A stretch of DNA of 36,372 nt from a virus. The notes beneath the pieces were generated by a model. It saw only the letters and a program-made list of their open reading frames with translations. It was not told the origin of the DNA and ran no database searches. The stretch lies in the IMG/VR virus record IMGVR_UViG_3300032050_000398, positions 1-36,372 of that record; one strand, written 5' to 3'. Shown here piece after piece: positions 1-9,315 of the stretch (its first letter is position 1; each line of letters begins with the position of its first letter). A program made the translations under genes and the position numbers.

Positions 1-70
1 CTTGTAGCTCAGCTGGTAGAGCACCGCTTTTGTAAAGCGGTTGTCGCAAGTTCAAGTCTTGTCGGGGGCT
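1..70 (+). tRNA. tRNA-Thr (anticodon UGU), 5' end cut by window
   Basis: Cloverleaf is readable. The anticodon stem 24-28/36-40 encloses a seven-base loop with anticodon TGT at 31-33. The T stem 46-50/58-62 has loop TTCAAGT. The acceptor 3' strand is 63-69 with discriminator T70. Only the last four bases of the 5' acceptor strand (CTTG) are inside the window, so about three bases are missing upstream. No CCA is encoded. It would decode ACA threonine codons, which are frequent in the AT-rich fibre genes that follow. Confidence 0.93.
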
Positions 71-90
71 TGAGTTCTATAAAACTCCAA

Positions 91-246
91 ATGTCACTTA
101 TTTCACAACAAGATAGAAAAACCACAATCGAAGCACTTGATTTCTATCTCTTTAGCAAAGGAATTGATATGAGCGAAGAGAAAAGAATGGAATTAAATGC
201 TCTTCTAAATTGGGTAAAACTAGAATATCAAAAAAATGAAAATTAA
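91..246 (+). CDS. Small phage protein, 51 aa, unknown function
   Basis: An ATG ORF of 51 codons starts 20 nt after the tRNA and overlaps the next gene by 11 nt. It is mostly helical and charged (MSLISQQDRK start), with a central LDFYLFSKGIDM segment and no membrane segment or cysteine motif. No Shine-Dalgarno is obvious. The tight overlap and protein-like composition support a real gene; the function is not recognised. Confidence 0.6.
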   Translation: MSLISQQDRKTTIEALDFYLFSKGIDMSEEKRMELNALLNWVKLEYQKNEN

Positions 247-403
247 TCTCTGGTATTGTAATGATATGAATCAGTGGCGTTGGACTTTAACTGACGACGC
301 AAGACCTATCATAAAACAAGAATCTGGACAGCAACCAAATCTTCGTGATGCTATGAATGATGTTGCAACTACTGTAGAATATCTAATGAATGGCAAAGAG
401 TGA
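236..403 (+). CDS. Conserved cyanophage-type small protein, 55 aa
   Basis: ATG ORF starting MKINLWYCNDMNQWRWTL, rich in aromatic residues. I recall similar short proteins from cyanophage genomes; no function is known to me. It overlaps the Mom-like gene by 14 nt, an arrangement reminiscent of com/mom in phage Mu. It has only one cysteine, so it is not a Com-type zinc finger. Translational coupling to the downstream gene is an inference from the overlap. Confidence 0.7.
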   Translation: MKINLWYCNDMNQWRWTLTDDARPIIKQESGQQPNLRDAMNDVATTVEYLMNGKE

Positions 404-1010
404 TTTCTATATTGATAAAGTAAATAAACAACAAGCAAAGGAACTTTTATTACAATATCATTACCTCAAAGATTTTTCAAAGGGATTTAAGTCGGGGTAT
501 AACTATGGTCTCTTTGAAAATAATTATTTCGCGCCATTAAATATTGGTGGAATTAAAGGAGTTTGTATATTCACTGGATTGCCTGTACCTGAGATTGCAA
601 AAGGAGCATTTGGACTTGAAAGAAATGAACAACAAGGACTTTTCGAACTCTCAAGACTTTGCATCGAACCTAGTACGCAGTCATGCGAATATAACATCAC
701 TTCTTGGTTTGTGTCACGGGCGATTAGACAACTTCGGAAAGATACTGAGGTTAAAGCAATCCTTTCTTATGCTGATTCAGATTTCCATTCTGGTACAACT
801 TATCGTGCTTGCAACTTTAAGTATTACGGTCTCACGGATCGAAAAAAAGATTTCTATTATTCAGACGGAACTAAACACTCTCGTGGAAAAGTAAAAGGTG
901 CTGAAGGAGAATGGAGAGAACGAAGTAGAAAGCACAGATATCTTATGGTATTCGACAAAAAACTTCAAGAAAGGTTGACTTGGAAAGAAGAGATGTGGTA
1001 TAATAGTTAA
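390..1010 (+). CDS. Mom-like adenine modification protein
   Basis: 206 aa. The protein resembles the Mom family, which in phage Mu converts DNA adenine to a methylcarbamoyl-type modified base that resists host restriction; the fold is GNAT-like. Visible hallmarks are a YHYLK segment near residue 24, a central ELSRLCIEP segment, a SWFVSRAIRQL helix, then ILSYADSDFHSGTTYRACNF followed by YYGLTDR. The length is close to that of known Mom proteins. The start ATG lies inside the preceding 55-aa gene, and a terminator follows the stop. In a phage the likely role is protecting the genome against host endonucleases. The chemistry in this phage is inferred from family resemblance only; another GNAT-type transferase is the main alternative. 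Confidence 0.78.
   Translation: MAKSDFYIDKVNKQQAKELLLQYHYLKDFSKGFKSGYNYGLFENNYFAPLNIGGIKGVCIFTGLPVPEIAKGAFGLERNEQQGLFELSRLCIEPSTQSCEYNITSWFVSRAIRQLRKDTEVKAILSYADSDFHSGTTYRACNFKYYGLTDRKKDFYYSDGTKHSRGKVKGAEGEWRERSRKHRYLMVFDKKLQERLTWKEEMWYNS
975..1004 (+). promoter_or_regulatory. Possible sigma70-type promoter inside the 3' end of the Mom-like gene
   Basis: TTGACT (975-980), an 18-nt spacer, then TATAAT (999-1004). The next gene on this strand lies beyond the terminator at 1048-1070, so a transcript from here would be a short leader or RNA of roughly 60 nt. The hexamers are also codons of the Mom-like gene, so coincidence is possible. Confidence 0.3.
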
Positions 1011-1047
1011 GGCGATACAAAACCAAACTCCCTTCCGTGTGACTTCA

Positions 1048-1075
1048 AAACCTCCCTTTAAGGGGGGTTTCGTTG
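1048..1075 (+). terminator. Rho-independent-like terminator after the Mom-like gene
   Basis: Ten-base-pair stem 1048-1057/1061-1070 (AAACCTCCCT with AGGGGGGTTT, one T-G pair) around a three-base loop. It is followed by a weak T-containing tail. It separates the Mom-like gene from the late tail-fibre region. Confidence 0.72.
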
Positions 1076-1078
1076 TAT

Positions 1079-1086
1079 GATAAATA
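1079..1086 (+). promoter_or_regulatory. Phage late promoter (GATAAATA)
   Basis: Matches the T4-like/cyanophage late consensus NATAAATA and lies 30 nt upstream of the first giant tail-fibre ATG, just after a terminator. It would be read by polymerase carrying the phage late sigma factor (gp55 type). Confidence 0.7.
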
Positions 1087-1116
1087 ATCTATAACGGAAC
1101 TTCTCATAGCAATAAA

Positions 1117-4100
1117 ATGGGTCTTAGTCGCTTAGATAATTTTCTTAAGAATACAAAAGGAACAATTCTCTACGTCGATCCTTCGAGTATTGACGCAACA
1201 GATGGTGTAGAAAATCAAGGTAATTCTCTCACGAGGCCCTTTAAAACAATCCAAAGAGCTTTAGTTGAGGCAGCAAGATTTTCTTATCAAAAGGGAAGAG
1301 ATAATGATAGATTTGGTAAAACAACAATTTTATTATATCCAGGTGAACACTTAGTTGATAATAGACCTGGATATCTTGTCAATAATATAAATGATTATAC
1401 TCTGAGAAATGGAGGAACAACTAATGACTTGTCTCCGTTTGATTCTCAAACTAATTTTGATCTAGCTACTGAAGATAATACTTTATATAAACTTAATAGT
1501 ATTCACGGTGGTGTTATTGTTCCAAGAGGAACTTCAATTGTTGGATTGGATTTAAGAAAGACTAAGATCCGACCAAAGTATGTACCAAATCCAGAGAATG
1601 ATAATATTGAAAGATCTTGTATTTTTAGGGTAACAGGTTCTTGTTATATTTGGCAGTTCAGTATTTTTGACGCTGATCCAAATGATGTTGTATATAAAGA
1701 TTATACAAGCAATGTCTTTGTTCCCAATTTTTCTCATCATAAACTTTCATGTTTTGAATATGCAGATGGTGTCAATAAGGTAGAAATTGAAGACGCATTC
1801 TTATCTTATTATTCAGAGAAAACTGACCTTGACATGTATTATGAAAAGGTCGGAGCAGTTTATGGTTCGACAAGTGGAAGAGCTCTTCCTCCAGAATTTG
1901 TTGGAGATCCTATTGATATCCGATCAAAAGGTGCTGAAATTGGAATAACCAGTATTAGATCTGGTGATGGTATAACACCTACTACAACTATTACAGTAGA
2001 TCTTCAAACTAATGATGCAGGATTACAAGTTGATACTCCAATAAGAGTTGAAGGTGTAAATGCTCCTGGATATGACGGACAATATGTTCTTAGTGAAGTT
2101 ATTAGTAATACTCAGGTAAAATATAAGGTACAGAACTCTCCACTAGATCCTCTTCCTTCTGTTTCTGGAGCAACTTTAAGTATATTAGTTGATACTGTTA
2201 CATCTTCCTCACCATATATCTTTAACATTTCATTGAGATCTGTATATGGAATGTGTGGAATGTTGGCAGATGGAGAAAAGGCAGATGGATTTAAGAGTAT
2301 GGTTGTTGCCCAATTCACAGGAATTGGACTCCAAAAAGACAACAATGCTTTTGTAAAATACAACTCTACTAGTGGAACATTTAATGATAAAACTGCTAGT
2401 GGAAATGAAAATATTCACACGGACTCTAGAGCAAGATATAAACCAACATATTCAAACTTCCATATTAAAGCAACAAATAATGCATTTATTCAGGTAGTTT
2501 CTGTTTTTGCTATTGGATATGCTCAACATTTTATTGCTGAAGATGGTGGAGATCTTTCAATAACAAACTCAAACTCAAACTTTGGTGCCAAAGCCCTAGT
2601 TGCTTCTGGATACCAAAAAGAAGCTTTTAGAAGAGATGATGTTGGATATATAACTCATATTATTCCTCCAAGAGAATTAGAAACAACAGAAACTAGTGTT
2701 GAATTTTTATCAATTGACATTGCAAAAACTGTAAGTATTGCTTCAACTAATCGCCTTTATCTTTATAACGAGACAAATCAATCTTCACCTCCTGAAGGTG
2801 TAATAGAAGGTTACAGGATTGGTTCTAAGAGAAACGAAAATTTAAATGTACTTTTCTCTTCGGGCGGAATTAGTACACAATATTCGGCTAGAGTCATCAT
2901 GCCGAATACTCAATTCACTTCTTCTGAGACAACCTCAGAAAAAATATTTGTTGTTGATAGAAGTGTAACTGGAATTAATAGTATTACAAGCAATGTAATT
3001 ACACTAAATCAAACTCATTCGTTTATTAATGGAGAATCTGTAAGAGTTATAAGTGAAACTGGTCAAATTCCAGATGGAATTTCGAATAATCAAATTTATT
3101 ATGCAATTACTAGTGGCAGCAATATTAGCAATGGTAAGCAACTTAAACTTGCACAGACTTTAAATGATGCTATCAATGATGATGAGATTACTATTAATAG
3201 CAAGGGTGGAATACTTCAAGTAATAAGTAGAGTATCCGATAAAAAGTCGGGAGATATTGGACACCCAATTCAATGGGATGGAAGCCAATGGTATATCAAC
3301 GTTGCAACTGCTTCGACCGAAAATTCAATTTATCCAACAATTATTAGTGCAGGAACAACTTCTCTTGGACAGGCAAGTCCTAGAACATTTATCACAAGAA
3401 AACCTGATAATAGATCTCTAGATGATACAATTTATAGAGTTCGTTATGTAATTCCTTCCGATTCGACAATTGTTTCAAGACCTCCTGTTGAAGGATATGT
3501 AATCCAAGAATCAAATACGTCAATAGGATCTACAGACTCTGAAGTTGCATATCAGTTTAATCCTTCTTCAGCAAGTCTATCAAATTCAACCGAATTAAGG
3601 AACTTTAGAATAATTTCTAATGCAAGTTGGAACATTGGAACTGCAAACATTTTAACAGAAATTCCACACAACCTTAAAGTTGGATCTGAGGTTGAAATTA
3701 ATAATATAACCAGTTCAAATAATACGACTGGTATTGCAAATACTGGATTTAATGGAACTTTCACTGTTACTGGAATTAGTAGTTCTAAGCATTTTAGTAT
3801 TGCCTTAAGCAAAGATCCAGGATCCTATACGAATAATAACTCTTCTAGAAATGTATCTCTTCCATATTTTAAGAAGAAAAGATACTCTGGAACATATTAT
3901 ATCTACAAGAGTCAAGAAGTTCAAGAATATATTTCAGGAAAACAGGATGGAATTTATCATTTACACATAGTAAATTCCTCAAATTCTCCAACTTCTTCAC
4001 CATTCACAGGTTATAGATTCTCTCAACCGCTGCAGAATCTATATCCACAACTAGATAGAGATAATCCAATATCGGATCCTCAATCTGCAACATGTTTTGC

Positions 4101-6954
4101 TTTATCAGAACCAGCAGGACAAGTTATCGTTAATAATTCACAATACAGCATTACAAAAGAAACGATTGAAAAACTGTCTCATGACAATAACATTGGAATA
4201 GGTCTTACCAATATTATTTCGAATGTTGCAGGAACTGCTCACACATTCTTCACTTCTTATGATCATGGGTTGAATGGAATAACTAAAGTTGGAATTGTAA
4301 GTTCTGGGTATGCATATGGTTCTGGATCTTCTGGTACTCTTTACAATGCTCGTTTAGTTGGACTTGCTGGTTCTGTCACAGGCATTAATGCTACTGCCAG
4401 AATATCCTTTGATACTGCTGGAAAACTAACTAATGTTTTCATTATTAATGGTGGTAGTGGTTATGGAATAGGAAACAGTCTTGCTGTTGTCGGAGTAGCA
4501 ACTACATCAGGACATATTATTGGAATCGTAAGCGTAACAGCAACGACAAATAATATAAATGATACTCTTGTCCTTTCTGGAATTTCTTCCTTATCATACA
4601 AAGATTACAACACTTCATATAGAATTACTGGAATTTCCACAAGAACTATTACAGTAGAGTCTTCCAGTCCCATATCTGGTGTCTCCACAATAACTGGTAT
4701 TGGAATTACTGCTTCACTTTATTCTGAAGCAATTCTTACAGGAAAAACTTTAGGAATAACTACCATTGCATATAATCCAGTAACAGGACTGGCTACTGTT
4801 ACAACGGATCAAAATCATGGTCTGTTTACCAATAACAAAGTAAGATTTAGTGGAGCAAACTCTTCAGTATTCAATGGAGACTTTGTTATTAAGAGTGTTG
4901 TTGGACTAACTACATTTATTGCCAATATTGGTGTCGGAACAGCAAACTATGATACAAGTGGCACAAAATATCTTTATAGACTTGGATATACTTCAAATGC
5001 TGGAATTATTAAGAGAGACGACGAAAATCTTTCTGGACGTTTAATATCAGAATATGCTGGTATTACAACAACACTACAATCCACAATTTCTTCACAAACA
5101 ACTACAACGATATCTATCGTAAACGTAGAAAATCTCAATTTACAAATTGGCGATTTCTTACAAATAAATGACGAGATCCTTAGAATTAAGACAACAGTTA
5201 CTGGAAATCCAGTTACTGTCTTTAGAGGAGTTCTTGGATCCAGAAGACAGACACACGAAGCTGGATCTGTAATTAGAAGAATAAGACCAATACCAGTTGA
5301 ATTGAGAAGAAATTCTATTATTCGTGCATCTGGTCATACTTTTGAATATGTTGGATATGGTCCTGGCAACTACTCTTCATCACTTCCAGAAAGACAAGAT
5401 AGACAAATAACTCCTCAAGAAGAAATTTTATCACAGTCAACAAAAATTGATGGTGGTATTAACTATTATAATGGTATGAATGATAAGGGTATTACATACT
5501 CTGGAAATAAGAAAGTAAATTCATCGACTGGTCAAGAAGAAGTATTTGACACTCCAATTGCAACAGTTGTTGGTGAGGATATCATTTCAAATGATATCAA
5601 TGTTGGATTTAATGTTATCAACCCATTAGAAGCTACCATTAGCAGATCAATTAGGGTTGAGGGTGGTATAGATGGAAATATTATTTCGAAGTTTGATGGT
5701 CCTGTTGTTTTCAACAACAAATTAACTTCAAATTCAACAAAGGGTATTGAAGCTTCTTCGCTACTCCTACAAGGTGATGTTCAGGTATCTAGAAAGTATA
5801 CTGTAGGTATTTCAACTCCTACTGCAGCTTCAAACCCAGGAGATGTTGTTTACAACGGCAATCCTTTAAGTGGAGGCAGTGTTGGTTGGATATACACACA
5901 AAACAATCGTTGGGAGACATTTGGAAATATTGCAGATAATGGATTACTAACCAACTTCTTAACGATAGGCATATCTTCAAATTACAATTATGTTGGACTT
6001 GCAACTCTAATTAACTTTGTTGGTACCGGTATTTCTATTGCACATTATTATGATAATACAACAGGAATCACTACATTAACATTCTTCTCAAGTTCTGTTG
6101 CACCAGCAACATTAAACGTCGCAGGAGTTTCGACATTCAATAACAATTCGATATTTAATAGTGGAATTAATGTTGTTTCTGGTGTATCTACTTTCTCAGA
6201 TCCTGTTAACTTCGCTAAAGAAGTCAATCTATCCCAAAGATTAATTGCAAATAATATTAGATCCACGGGTATTACAACACTACCAAATCTAGATTTATCA
6301 ACAGTTATAAGTGGAATTACCACTTTCAATGGTGATGTTTCAATAGGATCATCTACTAGAGCGTCTGATTCTTACGTTAGAGTTCTTGCTGGTGATAACA
6401 ATATTGCTGGATTTGAGGCACATGGTTCCGTTCAAGGAACAGGATATATGTTTGTAGGACAATCCAGTATATATGGTGGAGGCGTATACTATAATGGTGA
6501 TGGAACTCCAGGATTTGCTACTGGCGAGACTTCGGATGAAATTTCATTCTATAGAAAGGATAATTCTACAAATGAAGTAGTTTTCTCATATCCTTACAAT
6601 AGCAATATTGTGACATTCAGAGGTTCAATAACTGCGCCATTTGTAAGTGTTTCTGGAATAGTAACTGCTTCAGACTTCAACTCTAGTTCAGATATTAATC
6701 TGAAAAAGAACATTGAACCACTACAGAATTCTCTAGATAAAATTGCACAACTTCAAGGTGTAAGTTTTGAATGGAAATCAACTGAAGAAAAATCTATAGG
6801 TTTAATTGCACAAGAAGTTGAAAAAATATTCCCAGAGATGATTGGTGAAAGTGAGGATGGATTTAAGACAATTAGATATAATAATCTAATTGCAGTCCTA
6901 ATTGAAGCAGTTAAAGAACTAAGAGAAGAGGTTAATGAACTGAAAAAACAATAA
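1117..6954 (+). CDS. Giant tail fibre/virion structural protein with C-terminal S74 chaperone
   Basis: 1945 aa. The N-terminal part (about residues 18-75, with YVDPSSIDATDG and RPFKTIQRAL) looks like the opening of a pectate-lyase-type right-handed beta-helix. The middle is Thr/Ser/Gly/Ile-rich beta-repeat sequence. It contains at least four related modules built on a 'H(G/N/S)(L/F)..G..V.i' pattern, starting near residues 628, 845, 1041 and 1225. The C-terminus is a Peptidase_S74 intramolecular chaperone: Ser1858-Asp1859 and Lys1863/Lys1864 in SDINLKKNI, then GLIAQEVEKIFPEM and a terminal coiled coil. In this family the domain trimerises the fibre and cuts itself off just before the serine. 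It is a late gene with its own late promoter and probably forms a receptor-contacting trimeric fibre. The exact position in the virion is unknown. Confidence 0.9.
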   Translation: MGLSRLDNFLKNTKGTILYVDPSSIDATDGVENQGNSLTRPFKTIQRALVEAARFSYQKGRDNDRFGKTTILLYPGEHLVDNRPGYLVNNINDYTLRNGGTTNDLSPFDSQTNFDLATEDNTLYKLNSIHGGVIVPRGTSIVGLDLRKTKIRPKYVPNPENDNIERSCIFRVTGSCYIWQFSIFDADPNDVVYKDYTSNVFVPNFSHHKLSCFEYADGVNKVEIEDAFLSYYSEKTDLDMYYEKVGAVYGSTSGRALPPEFVGDPIDIRSKGAEIGITSIRSGDGITPTTTITVDLQTNDAGLQVDTPIRVEGVNAPGYDGQYVLSEVISNTQVKYKVQNSPLDPLPSVSGATLSILVDTVTSSSPYIFNISLRSVYGMCGMLADGEKADGFKSMVVAQFTGIGLQKDNNAFVKYNSTSGTFNDKTASGNENIHTDSRARYKPTYSNFHIKATNNAFIQVVSVFAIGYAQHFIAEDGGDLSITNSNSNFGAKALVASGYQKEAFRRDDVGYITHIIPPRELETTETSVEFLSIDIAKTVSIASTNRLYLYNETNQSSPPEGVIEGYRIGSKRNENLNVLFSSGGISTQYSARVIMPNTQFTSSETTSEKIFVVDRSVTGINSITSNVITLNQTHSFINGESVRVISETGQIPDGISNNQIYYAITSGSNISNGKQLKLAQTLNDAINDDEITINSKGGILQVISRVSDKKSGDIGHPIQWDGSQWYINVATASTENSIYPTIISAGTTSLGQASPRTFITRKPDNRSLDDTIYRVRYVIPSDSTIVSRPPVEGYVIQESNTSIGSTDSEVAYQFNPSSASLSNSTELRNFRIISNASWNIGTANILTEIPHNLKVGSEVEINNITSSNNTTGIANTGFNGTFTVTGISSSKHFSIALSKDPGSYTNNNSSRNVSLPYFKKKRYSGTYYIYKSQEVQEYISGKQDGIYHLHIVNSSNSPTSSPFTGYRFSQPLQNLYPQLDRDNPISDPQSATCFALSEPAGQVIVNNSQYSITKETIEKLSHDNNIGIGLTNIISNVAGTAHTFFTSYDHGLNGITKVGIVSSGYAYGSGSSGTLYNARLVGLAGSVTGINATARISFDTAGKLTNVFIINGGSGYGIGNSLAVVGVATTSGHIIGIVSVTATTNNINDTLVLSGISSLSYKDYNTSYRITGISTRTITVESSSPISGVSTITGIGITASLYSEAILTGKTLGITTIAYNPVTGLATVTTDQNHGLFTNNKVRFSGANSSVFNGDFVIKSVVGLTTFIANIGVGTANYDTSGTKYLYRLGYTSNAGIIKRDDENLSGRLISEYAGITTTLQSTISSQTTTTISIVNVENLNLQIGDFLQINDEILRIKTTVTGNPVTVFRGVLGSRRQTHEAGSVIRRIRPIPVELRRNSIIRASGHTFEYVGYGPGNYSSSLPERQDRQITPQEEILSQSTKIDGGINYYNGMNDKGITYSGNKKVNSSTGQEEVFDTPIATVVGEDIISNDINVGFNVINPLEATISRSIRVEGGIDGNIISKFDGPVVFNNKLTSNSTKGIEASSLLLQGDVQVSRKYTVGISTPTAASNPGDVVYNGNPLSGGSVGWIYTQNNRWETFGNIADNGLLTNFLTIGISSNYNYVGLATLINFVGTGISIAHYYDNTTGITTLTFFSSSVAPATLNVAGVSTFNNNSIFNSGINVVSGVSTFSDPVNFAKEVNLSQRLIANNIRSTGITTLPNLDLSTVISGITTFNGDVSIGSSTRASDSYVRVLAGDNNIAGFEAHGSVQGTGYMFVGQSSIYGGGVYYNGDGTPGFATGETSDEISFYRKDNSTNEVVFSYPYNSNIVTFRGSITAPFVSVSGIVTASDFNSSSDINLKKNIEPLQNSLDKIAQLQGVSFEWKSTEEKSIGLIAQEVEKIFPEMIGESEDGFKTIRYNNLIAVLIEAVKELREEVNELKKQ

Positions 6955-6957
6955 ATA
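6950..6957 (+). promoter_or_regulatory. Phage late promoter (AATAAATA)
   Basis: NATAAATA match overlapping the stop codon of the giant fibre gene and 37 nt upstream of the next ATG. The next gene also has a GGTGGAG Shine-Dalgarno-like sequence. Confidence 0.65.
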
Positions 6958-6993
6958 GTAGAAACAATCTACTCGGGTGGAGAGTGAAACCCA

Positions 6994-9315
6994 ATGGGAA
7001 TCAATAAAAACTTTGTAGTAAAAAACGGATTAGAAGTTGATACAGATCTAATTGTTGCCGATTCCTTAACCAATAAGGTGGGAATCGGTACTTCTATTGC
7101 AAAATATTTGTTTCATGTAAGTGGTGGTATTGGGGTTACTGACATTTATACCACTGGGGTATCTACCGTTAGAGAAAAGCTTCAAGTTGGTCTAGACGGC
7201 ATTGTAATGACTGCCGGAAAAGACGATGCATATGTTGGATTTGGAACGAATTTGCCCATATATCAGGTAGAAATAAGAGGATTTTCTACTGGAGCAGGGA
7301 CAACTTCATTTTATGTAGATGGAAATTCTATATTTAATGGAAATCTTATCGTAAATAATGTAAATGCGAATGGAATCGAACTTACAAATATAAATCTCTC
7401 AGGAATCTCAACTTTTGCTGTAGGTGTAGTTACTACTCTTAGAGGAACTAACCTAAGTTATAGTGGAATTGGAACCATAGTTAATGTAAGAGGTACGGAT
7501 CTTAGTTACACCGGTATTGGCACAATAGTTAATGTAAGAGGTACAGATCTTAACTATAGTGGAATCGGCACAATTGCCAATATAAGCAATACAAATTTAT
7601 ATTCGCAAAATGCATTTGTAAATACTGGAATAATTACCACACTAACGGGAACCAATCTAAATTATACCGGTATTGGTACTATAGTTAATGTAAGAGGCAC
7701 TAATTTAAACTATAGTGGAATTGGTACTATTACTAATTCTGTAGGTACTAATTTAAATTATAGTGGCATAGGAACCATTGTCACACTAAATTCAACAACA
7801 AGCAATATTACAAATTTATATAATACTAATGCTTATGTCAACACGGGTGTAGTTACATCTATATCAGGATCAACTGCAACATATTCAATTGGGGACATTA
7901 CTTCAGTTAGAGGTACTAATCTAAACTACAGTGGAATTGGAACCGTTGCTACTTTAAATTCAACAACAAGCAATATTACAAATTTATATAATACAAATTC
8001 ATATGTTGTTGTTGGTATAACAACGACTTTAACAGGAACCAATCTAAATTATACTGGTATTGGTACCATAGTTAATGTAATAGGCACTAATCTAAACTAT
8101 AGTGGAATTGGCACTATTGCTACATTTAATTCCACAACTTCAACAATAACTACGTTAAATCCAACAACAATTAATAATGCAAACTTATACAGTACTAATG
8201 CATATATTAACACAGGCGTAGTTACATCAATATCAGGATCGACCGCAACATATTCAGTTGGTGATATTACAGCAGTTAGAGGCACCAATTTAAACTATAG
8301 TGGAATTGGTACGATAGTTACCTTCAATTCAACAACCTCTACGATTACTACATTAAATCCAACAACAATTAATAATACAAACTTATACAGTACAAATTCT
8401 TATATTAATACTGGTGTAGTTACATCTATATCAGGATCAACTGCAACATATTCAATTGGTGATATTACATCAGTCAGAGGCACCAATTTAAACTATAGTG
8501 GAATTGGTACAATTGTAACACTAAATTCCACTACTTCAAATAATACAAATTCTTATGTTGGTAATTTGTATGCAACTTCTGGTATTGTAACAACTTTAAC
8601 AGGATCTTCTATAAGTTATTCTGGAGTAGGAACAATTGCTGCACTAAGGGGCAATAATATTAACTATACTGGAGTATCTACAATTACTGCCGCTTCAGGA
8701 ACAAGTCTCAATTACACTGTAGCCGATATTGTCAATACTAGAGGTACTAACTTAAATTATACTGGAATTGCAACTATTGGTAATGTCTTAATATCAAATG
8801 GAAATGTAAGTGGTATTGGAATTACGGTTTATTATTATGGTGATGGGTCTAATTTAACAAACACTCCTCCAGGAAACCCAGCAGGAGCAAATCAAACTAT
8901 TCAATATAATAATGGTGGAGCGTTTGCCGGATCAGGTAACTTAACATTTGATGGAACTACAGTAACTTTTGGTTCTGTAGTGAAGGCTAATGGTACTGGT
9001 GTTAATGCTGGTGTTGGAGTTATAACTGCAACAGATTTCAATTCAACTTCTGATATTAATTTAAAAGACGATATTAGTGTAATTGATAACGCTTTAGAAT
9101 TGATCAATTCAATCGAAGGAGTTAGATTCAAGTGGAAGTTTAATAGCAAACCTTCAATAGGTGTTATTGCACAACAAGTCGAAGAAATTTTACCAGAACT
9201 AGTTTCGGTAGGAGATTCTAAAACTGTCAATTATAATGGTTTTATTGGAATATTGATCGAAGCTGTTAAAGAATTGAGTTTGAAAGTCGAAGACCTTGAA
9301 CGTAAGTTATTATAA
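6994..9315 (+). CDS. Repetitive tail fibre protein with C-terminal S74 chaperone
   Basis: 773 aa. The N-terminus (MGINKNFVVKNGLEVDTDL, then VGIGT motifs) resembles fibre modules seen in other phage fibre proteins with S74 tails. Residues about 150-590 consist of degenerate 16-residue repeats of the type RGTNLNYSGIGTIVNV, interrupted by longer blocks such as SGSTATYSIGDITSVRGT that recur three times. The C-terminus is a second Peptidase_S74 domain: Ser686-Asp687 and Lys691 in SDINLKDDI, then IGVIAQQVEEILPEL and a short coiled coil. It presumably forms a trimeric fibre whose shaft is the repeat region, with autocleavage before Ser686. It sits directly behind the 1945-aa fibre and has its own late promoter. 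Confidence 0.88.
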   Translation: MGINKNFVVKNGLEVDTDLIVADSLTNKVGIGTSIAKYLFHVSGGIGVTDIYTTGVSTVREKLQVGLDGIVMTAGKDDAYVGFGTNLPIYQVEIRGFSTGAGTTSFYVDGNSIFNGNLIVNNVNANGIELTNINLSGISTFAVGVVTTLRGTNLSYSGIGTIVNVRGTDLSYTGIGTIVNVRGTDLNYSGIGTIANISNTNLYSQNAFVNTGIITTLTGTNLNYTGIGTIVNVRGTNLNYSGIGTITNSVGTNLNYSGIGTIVTLNSTTSNITNLYNTNAYVNTGVVTSISGSTATYSIGDITSVRGTNLNYSGIGTVATLNSTTSNITNLYNTNSYVVVGITTTLTGTNLNYTGIGTIVNVIGTNLNYSGIGTIATFNSTTSTITTLNPTTINNANLYSTNAYINTGVVTSISGSTATYSVGDITAVRGTNLNYSGIGTIVTFNSTTSTITTLNPTTINNTNLYSTNSYINTGVVTSISGSTATYSIGDITSVRGTNLNYSGIGTIVTLNSTTSNNTNSYVGNLYATSGIVTTLTGSSISYSGVGTIAALRGNNINYTGVSTITAASGTSLNYTVADIVNTRGTNLNYTGIATIGNVLISNGNVSGIGITVYYYGDGSNLTNTPPGNPAGANQTIQYNNGGAFAGSGNLTFDGTTVTFGSVVKANGTGVNAGVGVITATDFNSTSDINLKDDISVIDNALELINSIEGVRFKWKFNSKPSIGVIAQQVEEILPELVSVGDSKTVNYNGFIGILIEAVKELSLKVEDLERKLL
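7441..8770 (+). repeat. In-frame coding repeats of a fibre shaft (48-nt unit plus longer blocks)
   Basis: Imperfect tandem repeats encoding 16-residue units (consensus RGTNLNYSGIGTIVNV) lie in the 773-aa fibre gene. Higher-order duplications are visible: the block encoding SGSTATYSIGDITSVRGT occurs near 7866, 8236 and 8436, and the STTSNITNLYNTN block near 7795 and 7965. Nucleotide divergence between copies is mostly synonymous, which fits selection on the protein after duplication. This is not a CRISPR array. Confidence 0.85.

Noticed and set aside
236-403. Com-type translational activator of the Mom-like gene
   Set aside because: Position and overlap fit, but the protein has one cysteine and cannot form the zinc site of Com.
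544-894. 116-codon open frame overlapping the Mom-like gene in another frame
   Set aside because: No ribosome site and no recognisable composition; the Mom-like frame carries conserved blocks across the same bases.
7441-8770. Regular repeats suggesting a CRISPR array
   Set aside because: Repeats are in-frame, 48 nt, degenerate at third positions, and lie inside a fibre gene with an intact S74 end; there are no unique spacers.
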